Source: Megaustenia siamemsis (Eukaryota; Mollusca; Gastropoda; Stylommatophora; Ariophantidae). From it: DNA of 64,000 bases. The stretch covers positions 18,881,011 through 18,945,010 of the forward strand of contig JAVIAB010000047.1 of NCBI GenBank assembly GCA_032433765.1, read 5' to 3'. A program made the position numbers and the translations under genes. Shown here piece by piece: positions 54,607 to 62,160 of the stretch. Below the pieces are notes generated by a model, which had not been told where the DNA came from, did not search any database, and saw only the letters and a program-made list of their open reading frames with translations. The first letter of the stretch is position 1. Every line of letters begins with the position of its first letter.

Positions 54607-57600
54607 TTAAATATCTAGAGGCGTAGTCGAGACGTTATCATCAGCTACCTTTCTTTTTATATAGAAATAGGAAAGAGCATTTCTTGTTTGACTGTAGGAA
54701 AATATGGAATTATTTAAGACTTTGAAACCTACATTTTTCCCACCCTTGGCCTTTTGCGTGGCGAGAACCTCTAAAAACATATCTTTATCTAATTTGTTGT
54801 GTTGCTTGCTTAGCCCTTTACAACTGATTTTATCGTAATCCCCACTACAATGGTACGTCTTACTACATAAGCTAACAAGAGCTGTCCCTTCGTACTCTAG
54901 TTTAAAAAGCCCGGGCGTTCGTTTGGTGTATGCTTTAACACCCTTACAGTTTATACAGTCTGTCTTGCTAGTGTGTTCATCGCAAAACTCGGCAGGAAAC
55001 CAGTCTTTATATACACTATTAAACTCATCCCGCAGACCTGACTTAACTATATCCTCTAGCTTAGGTGCACTTAACGCCAAGTATAAACTATCAGTATCTG
55101 TTTCACATAACTGAAAGTTGGACCTATCTACAAACTTATCTAAGAACTCGAAATAAAAATCTAACATACGAAGTTTTGCATATTGATAGACGAAGAAACC
55201 GATTTGTAGGGGTAAGTCCCAAACAGTTTTCTTTTTCTCCATCTCAATTTCAAAAAGATCCTCCCCTATTTCAGTCATCTTTTTAAACCGGGAACTATTA
55301 ACCATTTTCGATATCTCATCCCCCTGAACGTACGAGACAGCGCTATGATTGGCCTTATTGGTTAGAGTCTTCCCGTAGGCTGAGTTTCCTAAGAGCTTCA
55401 TCGTATCGCTTACTATAGATTGACTTTCGTCTAGATCACCAGCCCGCCTAGCGTCAGAAACCATTTCTCCAAACTTTTTAAAACAACTAGACGGTTGATA
55501 TTCTATCACTTGATAAATTTTTGTTACCTCCAATCCGTGGTCTAAATACCACTTTAACAGCGGTGTTGCCAACAAAATTTTTTCCCCGACATAACTACCT
55601 ATTAGGGTGCGACGAGGGGTTGACAACAAGTTATGTTTGAGGGCATATTCACCCATAAACGGACCAATATCAGCACGCGTGACGTCAATATTTTTGAAAA
55701 TTGGAGTCATCTCACTGAAATGTTCCTTCAGGCGATCGGGGACGTGAATGTCGCACTCGACGAGCCCAAAACATGTCCCATCTGAAACAGAAGCCAGAAT
55801 CTGTTTATCACTGAGAGGGAGCCCTTCTTTAGAGTAAGAGGGTCTAGCTCTAGGGATGGCTTTAGAAAGGAAAGCCCTAATGGTTGGGTCAGACTTTTTC
55901 AGAGCCTGCCACTCACATTCCCACATAACTTCTACTGGGACTTTTACCTCCTCAGTTAGGTAGGTGTGTATCTCACATGTTTTTTCAAACAGCTCGAACA
56001 ATGGCTTATTATTAACAGGGTTTCTTTCTTTATCTTTGGTGAGGGGACAGTCTTTGTGACCATGGTACAAACAACCATGAAAATTATAGCCTCTTCTATT
56101 GGATTTATCCCACCCATCCACAGGGATATTTCTATCACCTAACCGAAACTCCCTCCCATTAAACTGAGTTTTCAACTCCACCCCTTTCTGGTGAGCGACC
56201 CATGTTAGCCACTCTCTACTTTGTTGGACATAATAGTTATCTTTTTCGACCCTAAACCCGGTCTCCATTCTTCTAATAATTGGGTAATCTGTTGGCATTG
56301 GGTTCATCAGAGCCCAAAGATACAACGCGTTGGCATCGTAACCTTGGATGGATTTGACTACCTTTCCACCCCTAATAAGCGTTTTGCCTACCTCGTGATA
56401 CCTATGGAAAATTATAGAGGGACCCCCGACGATATTATCTCTAATCATTGTGTGTAGACTCGCCTGTTTGCTCGAACATAAACTAAACATTACACCCCTA
56501 TTAATGGTCTTAAAAAGATACTTTAAACAAACACCCGGAACCGAAATGGCGTCTTTAAAACAGTCTACACCCCGCTCCCCATAAAAGCGAACCTGCTGCT
56601 CCAAGGCTTCTAAGAATGGGACTACATCTTTGTTGTTATACCACACCAAAAAGTCCCTAAGTGTGGTCATGTTATTGTCCTTCCAGACCTTTTGGCACAG
56701 AGCGTACTCCTCCTTGGAAATATTGGAATTTTTTAACGACGAATAAAACGCTTCGTGTGGGGGTAGTTCTGTCTCCTCCAACTTTTGGGGGTCGTCTATA
56801 TATTCATAACAAAAGTAACCCTTTGTTTCACTAATCTTATAAGCCGCCAGATATTTACTATAGCTAAACCCGGGGGCTAGATAGTTTACTATATCTAAGA
56901 ATTTTAGATTCGGCGTTGCAATACACATAAAGTTATTGTTTCTTTTAACTATAAACTTGAACGGTCTTTCTACTTTGTAGTCTACTTCCATTTTATCTTC
57001 CTCTTCTTCGATAACATCAGCGTCCTCTTCTTCTTCTTCCTCTTCTTCTCCACCCACTTGGGCAGTGACAGCCATGAAGTGCTTTATTAAATAAGGTTTA
57101 ATGACGTTGACGTCATATTTCCCCGAGTTAAACCCTATCACTGGAAGCTCTTTTAAATACTCATCAAACCTAACTATTAGCTTGTCTTTATTCAGATCAT
57201 GGAGTTGAGTAAAAATACTTTCAAACCGATCTCGCAACAACGAGTATGCCCTAGCAGCTATACCAGTGAGGTAGTCAACCATCTGACTAACTAAAACCTG
57301 TGGGTCACCCTTCGTTATGAAGCATATTGGGCCCTCCCACCCGGGGACATTTGACGCTACAGAGCAGGAGAGGGGTACGTGTTTGGCTACAAAGGTAGTC
57401 GAGTGCGTTTCTTGGGGAACATTCCCTTTATCAAAGTAACATTCATAATCGAATGTTGCCCTGAAGGGGAAAATAAAACACGCTGGAGTACTTATTCCTT
57501 CAGCGCTGATTGCGTCCCATACACTTTCAGGTGAAGAATAAATACCACCTTTATATGTCTCTACAGCCAAATCCCCATTGCAAGTTTTTTCGTGCCTATC

Positions 57601-58944
57601 CATACGCCCAAACTTTTTCCACAGTTTCCCACATTTTCCACAAGAAAAGCTTTTACTAGCCCTAGAAAGATCGTTTATATAAAAGAAGTGGTTTTTGTAA
57701 AGTAAAAGACGGAGAGTTTCATTATAACTACTACCGCTTCTCAGAACAATACGCAAGGCTTGCGCAGAATCAAATTCAAAAATATCTATATTTAGTGCAA
57801 AACAATTTTCTAAGAGAGGCATTTCAGCAAGAGTTACACCGTGAAAGTTACTTAACTTTAGAGACGGGTTAAACTGTTTGAAAAGTAGTCTCGAAACCTT
57901 CCTAACATTATTAAGGGGAGTCCCTCGATGGACAGCTAGACAACGGAAGAAGCAGAGATTATCATTGTAAACTTTAGAATTGGAGTCGTTTTGAAGGATA
58001 TTAATGCCGTAGTTGGATGTAAGGTAGGGTGGGATATCTATCAGACACCCTATAGAATAATCTTGGAGTTTATAAACATAAACACTCGTACTGACTAATG
58101 CTTCTAAGGTATATTTGGTTGTCTCCCTGTTTTTATTTGCATACCCTAATATATCACTTTCATTTAATCTATCAACAAACGTTTCAAAATCATTTCTGTT
58201 GTTAACTAACAGGGGTTTGTCTAACCCTGTCGCGTTATTCGAGCTGGCGTGAAAGTAACGCAACCCCTGTGTCTCTCTATGTCTTAAGACTAGATGATGA
58301 CTATAATTCACCTTGAAACGCTTTTTCTGGGCTTGGAAGATTGGGTTTACAAGGGTCTTCCAATCTATAGGAGTATCAGGTTGATGAAATATAGTGTACG
58401 TATCCATGTATTTGTTCCTACGTTCATGTGTTCTAATAGCTAACCAGTTGTTCTTATATATCTTCTTAATATCTTGAGGTAACTTATTTAAAGAGTCTAT
58501 TTCATTAATACGTCTTGGTCTCTTTGAGGGCTCTTGAGTCGAACTCTTTACGGCCCGTTTGCGTGAGGTTGTCGATACCAGTGGACCCGCTGGCGTTGAT
58601 GGTGTTGAGGTGTCCACAGCTATGTCATGGCTAGCAAGATGTCCTTGCAGATGGCTTGCCCCAGTGAAACTTTGTTGGCAGATATGGCAGATATGTGGGG
58701 TAACACTGGGTTCTTTTGAAGGTATATGATTTGTTGACACAGGAGTTGGTGATGCAGGAACGGCTGATACAAGAGAGGCAGGATGCTCTGTCTTGATATG
58801 TTTGGCAAGATTGTCAGCTCTATTGTATACTCGTTCACAAACATCACATTTGTATTCCTGACGCCCATGTACACTAGCAACATGGCGTTTTAGGTCTCGG
58901 CTCCGGGTGAAAGTTTTGGAGCAGATATGACAAGTGTTAGACAT
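54607..58944 (-). CDS. Protein-primed-type family B DNA polymerase with N-terminal zinc fingers
   Basis: This encodes 1,445 residues, starting at the ATG right after a TTTTCTACAG splice acceptor; a longer in-frame extension to 59025 lies in the intron. Three C2H2 fingers lie at residues 5-26, 33-54 and 86-106. An OTU-like segment has DNLCFF (Cys 331) and NHFFYI (His 419). A CxxC...HxxxxC finger lies at 435-455. Exonuclease motifs are FDYE (499-501), NSGKYD (606-611) and YNNKD (769-773), with an acidic run at 633-650. Polymerase motif A is YDANALY (869-875), motif B KLLGNSAYG (1183-1191), motif C TDTDS (1282-1286) and KLEY 1348-1351. A PVDGWD...GCLYHGHKDCP segment (941-967) between A and B resembles a VSR-like endonuclease insert. 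Such polymerases replicate linear genomes from a terminal protein; that use is inferred. All catalytic residues are present and the frame is open, so it may be functional. Confidence 0.9.
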   Translation of the reverse strand: MSNTCHICSKTFTRSRDLKRHVASVHGRQEYKCDVCERVYNRADNLAKHIKTEHPASLVSAVPASPTPVSTNHIPSKEPSVTPHICHICQQSFTGASHLQGHLASHDIAVDTSTPSTPAGPLVSTTSRKRAVKSSTQEPSKRPRRINEIDSLNKLPQDIKKIYKNNWLAIRTHERRNKYMDTYTIFHQPDTPIDWKTLVNPIFQAQKKRFKVNYSHHLVLRHRETQGLRYFHASSNNATGLDKPLLVNNRNDFETFVDRLNESDILGYANKNRETTKYTLEALVSTSVYVYKLQDYSIGCLIDIPPYLTSNYGINILQNDSNSKVYNDNLCFFRCLAVHRGTPLNNVRKVSRLLFKQFNPSLKLSNFHGVTLAEMPLLENCFALNIDIFEFDSAQALRIVLRSGSSYNETLRLLLYKNHFFYINDLSRASKSFSCGKCGKLWKKFGRMDRHEKTCNGDLAVETYKGGIYSSPESVWDAISAEGISTPACFIFPFRATFDYECYFDKGNVPQETHSTTFVAKHVPLSCSVASNVPGWEGPICFITKGDPQVLVSQMVDYLTGIAARAYSLLRDRFESIFTQLHDLNKDKLIVRFDEYLKELPVIGFNSGKYDVNVIKPYLIKHFMAVTAQVGGEEEEEEEEDADVIEEEEDKMEVDYKVERPFKFIVKRNNNFMCIATPNLKFLDIVNYLAPGFSYSKYLAAYKISETKGYFCYEYIDDPQKLEETELPPHEAFYSSLKNSNISKEEYALCQKVWKDNNMTTLRDFLVWYNNKDVVPFLEALEQQVRFYGERGVDCFKDAISVPGVCLKYLFKTINRGVMFSLCSSKQASLHTMIRDNIVGGPSIIFHRYHEVGKTLIRGGKVVKSIQGYDANALYLWALMNPMPTDYPIIRRMETGFRVEKDNYYVQQSREWLTWVAHQKGVELKTQFNGREFRLGDRNIPVDGWDKSNRRGYNFHGCLYHGHKDCPLTKDKERNPVNNKPLFELFEKTCEIHTYLTEEVKVPVEVMWECEWQALKKSDPTIRAFLSKAIPRARPSYSKEGLPLSDKQILASVSDGTCFGLVECDIHVPDRLKEHFSEMTPIFKNIDVTRADIGPFMGEYALKHNLLSTPRRTLIGSYVGEKILLATPLLKWYLDHGLEVTKIYQVIEYQPSSCFKKFGEMVSDARRAGDLDESQSIVSDTMKLLGNSAYGKTLTNKANHSAVSYVQGDEISKMVNSSRFKKMTEIGEDLFEIEMEKKKTVWDLPLQIGFFVYQYAKLRMLDFYFEFLDKFVDRSNFQLCETDTDSLYLALSAPKLEDIVKSGLRDEFNSVYKDWFPAEFCDEHTSKTDCINCKGVKAYTKRTPGLFKLEYEGTALVSLCSKTYHCSGDYDKISCKGLSKQHNKLDKDMFLEVLATQKAKGGKNVGFKVLNNSIFSYSQTRNALSYFYIKRKVADDNVSTTPLDI

Positions 58945-59188
58945 CTGTAGAAAAGAAATTGAAACATTACAACTAAAGAGTAAAGAACAGTAAACATTAC
59001 AAGAAAAGTAAACAACAAGATACACAAACTATCGAAATTAGGTTACAAAAATAACACGTGGATGCTAAAAAACCAACTTATCGAAAATAGGTTACTAAAA
59101 TAACACGTGGATACTAAACAACCAGCTTATCGAAAACAGGTTACTAAAGTAACATACTATAGCATTAAAGAACTAAGATAACACTTAC
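58945..59188 (-). other. Intron in the 5' leader of the polymerase gene (left arm)
   Basis: The donor AAAAG|GTAAGT (at 59188) and acceptor TTTCTTTTCTACAG|ATG (at 58945) fit animal splice rules. The mirrored arm has an intron of exactly the same length, 244 bp. Inside are three imperfect ~53-bp repeats containing TATCGAAA.TAGGTTAC and CACGTGG. Splicing would place the ATG at the first base of exon 2. Confidence 0.75.
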
Positions 59189-59248
59189 CTTTTATGTGTT
59201 TGAAGGCACGAGACACGTCCGGCGGCAACAACTGTAAGCGAAAGTCTG
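59189..59248 (-). other. Putative untranslated exon 1 of the polymerase gene (left arm)
   Basis: The segment between the TATA box and the donor site contains no ATG in a coding context. The transcription start is placed about 25-30 bp beyond the TATA box by convention, so the 5' edge is approximate. Confidence 0.5.
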
Positions 59249-59269
59249 ATTAGAAGCTTCACAGTCGCG

Positions 59270-59278
59270 TTATATATA
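59270..59278 (-). promoter_or_regulatory. TATA box of the polymerase gene (left arm)
   Basis: TATATATAA on the minus strand, about 80 bp upstream of the splice donor. It is conserved in the mirrored arm. It suggests RNA polymerase II transcription in the nucleus. Confidence 0.65.
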
Positions 59279-59420
59279 CACCAGAAACACCGGAAGTGTT
59301 ACTAAAAATAGAACTGACCGCTGATGCAATACCGGAAGTGTTACTAAAAATAGCTTTTGACTGCTGACGTGATGCCCGTGGAGTTTCTAAAAATAGATTT
59401 TGACCTATGATGCAATACCA
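59279..59420 (-). promoter_or_regulatory. Upstream repeats with ETS-type CCGGAAGTG sites (left arm)
   Basis: Three imperfect ~45-50-bp repeats share GTTACTAAAAATAG or GTTTCTAAAAATAG, and two of them contain CCGGAAGTG, which matches the ETS/GABP consensus. They lie directly upstream of the TATA box and are kept on both arms. A further CCGGAAGTG lies at 54250 near the outer edge. Confidence 0.55.
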
Positions 59421-59459
59421 GGCAATTTTATGATAGTTACGCCCCTTGACCCTTTATGA

Positions 59460-60360
59460 GGGGCCGCCCATGAAACTGTTAGAAATAGTAAATTTAACCT
59501 AGTGGCATACCCCAGATGTTATATTAGACATCCCCATAGCAAAAAATTTACATAAAAATCACTTTTGAAATTACTACCCCTGTACCCATTTTTGGCGGTT
59601 ACGCCCATGAAACTGTTAAAAATAGTCAATTTAACATCTAGACATACCCCAAACTTTATAATAAACATCCCAGTATCAAGAATTTACATAAAAACAACTT
59701 TTGAAATTACTACCCCTGTACCCATTTTTGGCGGTTACGCCCATGAAACTGTTAAAAATAGTCAATTTAACATCTAGACATACCCCAAACTTTATATTAA
59801 GCATCTCCGTATCAAGAATTTACATAAAAAACAACTTTTGAAATTACTACCCCTGTACCCATTTTGGCGGTTACGCCCATGAAACTGTTAAAAAATAGTC
59901 AATTTAACATCTAGACATACTCCAAACTTTATATTAAGCATCCCCGTATCAAGAATTTACATAAAAACAACTTTTGAAATTACTACCCCTGTACCCATTT
60001 TTGGCGGTTACGCCCATGAAATCAATAAAAAATAGTCAATTTAACATCTAGACATACCCCAAACTTTATAATAAACATCCCCGTATCAAGAATTTCCATA
60101 AAAACAACTTTTGAAATTACTACCCCTGTACCCATTTTTGGCGGTTACGCCCATGAAATCAATAAAAAATTGAAATTTAACATATAGACATACCCCAAAC
60201 TTTATAATAAACATCCCCGTATCAAGAATTTACATAAAAACAACTTTTGAAATTACTACCCCTGTACCCATTTTTGGCGGTTACGCCCATGAATTCGATA
60301 AAAAATTGAAATTTAACCTATTGGTATACCTCAAACATAATATTTGACACGCCCATGTAT
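59460..60360 (-). repeat. Subterminal array, 7 units of 136-137 bp (left arm)
   Basis: Units begin GCCCATGAA at 59466, 59603, 59739, 59875, 60012, 60149 and 60285. Each contains ACATACCCCAAACTTTAT, CATCCCCGTATCAAGAATTT, AAAAACAACTTTTGAAATTA and CCCTGTACCCATTTTTGGCG. The unit next to the promoter is the most different, and the unit next to the centre also diverges. Short open frames within are repeat translations. Confidence 0.95.
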
Positions 60361-60410
60361 CAAATTTACCTGAAAAATCAACCAAAAATTAGTAGTATAT
60401 ATCCAGTGAT

Positions 60411-60557
60411 TGGCCGGGTGACTCTCATATAAGAAAAAAAAAAAAAAAATGAAGACTCTCATATAAGGAAAAACCGCACCAAAAAATGTGCGGCCATGTA
60501 CGGGTAGACTATTTATATAAGGATTTATGCGCGGCTGGCCGAACTTTCCACGGTCCT
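60411..60557. other. Non-palindromic centre (147 bp) between the two arms
   Basis: The two arms face each other at AGTGAT (60405-60410) and ATCACT (60558-60563). The spacer contains ACTCTCATATAAG twice (60421-60433 and 60455-60467), a 16-A run, a related TTATATAAGGA, and a hairpin CCGCAC-N8-GTGCGG at 60474-60493. TTGGCCGG near its left end and GGCTGGCCG near its right end are loosely complementary. It could be a recombination junction, an element terminus or residual host DNA. Confidence 0.8.
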
Positions 60558-60604
60558 ATCACTAGATATATACTACTAATTTTTGGTTGATTTTTCAGGT
60601 AATT

Positions 60605-61645
60605 TGATACATGGGCGTGTCAAATATTATGTTTGAGGTATACCAATAGGTTAAATTTCAATTTTTTATCGAATTCATGGGCGTAACCGCCAAAAATGGG
60701 TACAGGGGTAGTAATTTCAAAAGTTGTTTTTATGTAAATTCTTGATATGGGGATGGTTAATATAAAGTTTGGGATATGTCTAGATGTTAAATTGACCATT
60801 TTTAACAGTTTCATGGGCGTAACCGCCAAAAAATGGGTACAGGGGTAGTAATTTCAAAAGTTGTTTTTATGGAAATTCTTGATACGGGGATGTTTATTAT
60901 AAAGTTTGGGGTATGTCTATATGTTAAATTTCATTTTTTTATTGATTTCATGGGCGTAACCGCCAAAAATGGGTACAGGGGTAGTAATTTCAAAAGTTGT
61001 TTTTATGGAAATTCTTGATACGGGGATGTTTATTATAAAGTTTGGGGTATGTCTAGATGTTAAATTGACTATTTTTTATTGATTTCATGGGCGTAACCGC
61101 CAAATATGGGTACAGGGGTAGTAATTTCAAAAGTTGTTTTTATGTAAATTCTTGATACGGGGATGCTTAATATAAAGTTTGGAGTATGTCTAGATGTTAA
61201 ATTGACTATTTTTTAACAGTTTCATGGGCGTAACCGCCAAAAATGGGTACAGGGGTAGTAATTTCAAAAGTTGTTTTTTATGTAAATTCTTGATACGGAG
61301 ATGCTTAATATAAAGTTTGGGGTATGTCTAGATGTTAAATTGACTATTTTTAACAGTTTCATGGGCGTAACCGCCAAAAATGGGTACAGGGGTAGTAATT
61401 TCAAAAGTTGTTTTTATGTAAATTCTTGATACTGGGATGTTTATTATAAAGTTTGGGGTATGTCTAGATGTTAAATTGACTATTTTTAACAGTTTCATGG
61501 GCGTAACCGCCAAAAATGGGTACAGGGGTAGTAATTTCAAAAGTGATTTTTATGTAAATTTTTTGCTATGGGGATGTCTAATATAACATCTGGGGTATGC
61601 CACTAGGTTAAATTTACTATTTCTAACAGTTTCATGGGCGGCCCC
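60605..61645 (+). repeat. Subterminal array, 8 units of about 137 bp (right arm)
   Basis: TTCATGGGCG marks the units at about 60671, 60808, 60945, 61082, 61219, 61357, 61491 and 61627. The extra unit relative to the left arm is the second from the centre and carries its own changes (GATATGGGGATGGTTAATAT, TTGGGATATG). Its TTTTTGCTATGGGGATGTCT and TTTACTATTTCTAACAGT stretches match the 13.4-kb array best. Confidence 0.95.
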
Positions 61646-61689
61646 TCATAAAGGGTCAAGGGGCGTAACTATCATAAAATTGCCTGGTA

Positions 61690-61826
61690 TTGCATCATAG
61701 GTCAAAATCTATTTTTAGAAACTCCACGGGCATCACGTCAGCAGTCAAAAGCTATTTTTAGTAACACTTCCGGTATTGCATCAGCGGTCAGTTCTATTTT
61801 TAGTAACACTTCCGGTGTTTCTGGTG
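61690..61826 (+). promoter_or_regulatory. Upstream repeats with ETS-type CACTTCCGG sites (right arm)
   Basis: Mirror of 59279-59420. CACTTCCGG, the reverse complement of CCGGAAGTG, occurs twice (near 61766 and 61807). Confidence 0.55.
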
Positions 61827-61835
61827 TATATATAA
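61827..61835 (+). promoter_or_regulatory. TATA box of the polymerase gene (right arm)
   Basis: TATATATAA, about 80 bp before the splice donor and identical to the left arm. Confidence 0.65.
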
Positions 61836-61856
61836 CGCGACTGTGAAGCTTCTAAT

Positions 61857-61916
61857 CAGACTTTCGCTTACAGTTGTTGCCGCCGGACGTGTCTCGTGCC
61901 TTCAAACACATAAAAG
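61857..61916 (+). other. Putative untranslated exon 1 (right arm)
   Basis: Mirror of 59189-59248, ending at the donor AAAAG|GTAAGT. The 5' edge is approximate, placed by TATA-box spacing. Confidence 0.5.
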
Positions 61917-62160
61917 GTAAGTGTTATCTTAGTTCTTTAATGCTATAGTATGTTACTTTAGTAACCTGTTTTCGATAAGCTGGTTGTTTAGTATCCACGT
62001 GTTATTTTAGTAACCTATTTTCGATAAGTTGGTTTTTTAGCATCCACGTGTTACTTTTGTAACCTAATTTCGATAGTTTGTGTATCTTGTTGTTTACTTT
62101 TCTTGTAATGTTTACTGTTCTTTACTCTTTAGTTGTAATGTTTCAATTTCTTTTCTACAG
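61917..62160 (+). other. Leader intron (right arm)
   Basis: GTAAGT at 61917 and TTTCTACAG ending at 62160 give 244 bp, the same length as the left arm. At least one substitution distinguishes the arms (ACTTTTGTAACC here, ATTTTTGTAACC on the left). Confidence 0.75.

Larger units (their letters stand above)
54189..60410 (-). mobile_element. Polymerase element, left arm of a large palindrome
   Basis: Read outward from the centre (60410 down to 54189), this arm has a 7-unit 136-137-bp array, a promoter region with CCGGAAGTG repeats, a TATA box, a 244-bp intron and an intact type B DNA polymerase gene. An AT-rich 3' flank ends at a 19-bp GC palindrome. From 60410 to at least 57101 it is mirrored by 60558-64000. 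Its left limit is inferred from the change of sequence character. I see no other gene in it, in particular no integrase, ATPase, capsid or protease gene of Maverick/Polinton type. Confidence 0.75.

Noticed and set aside
58945..59025. Start of the polymerase at the upstream in-frame ATG (27 residues earlier)
   Set aside because: The extension lies in what looks like an intron ending TTTTCTACAG directly before the next ATG. The zinc finger begins four residues after that second ATG.
59565..61540. Small proteins containing ETTTPVPIFGGYAHE repeats in the 137-bp arrays
   Set aside because: They arise from the array units and are repeated wherever unit spacing keeps the frame. There is no promoter or conserved start.
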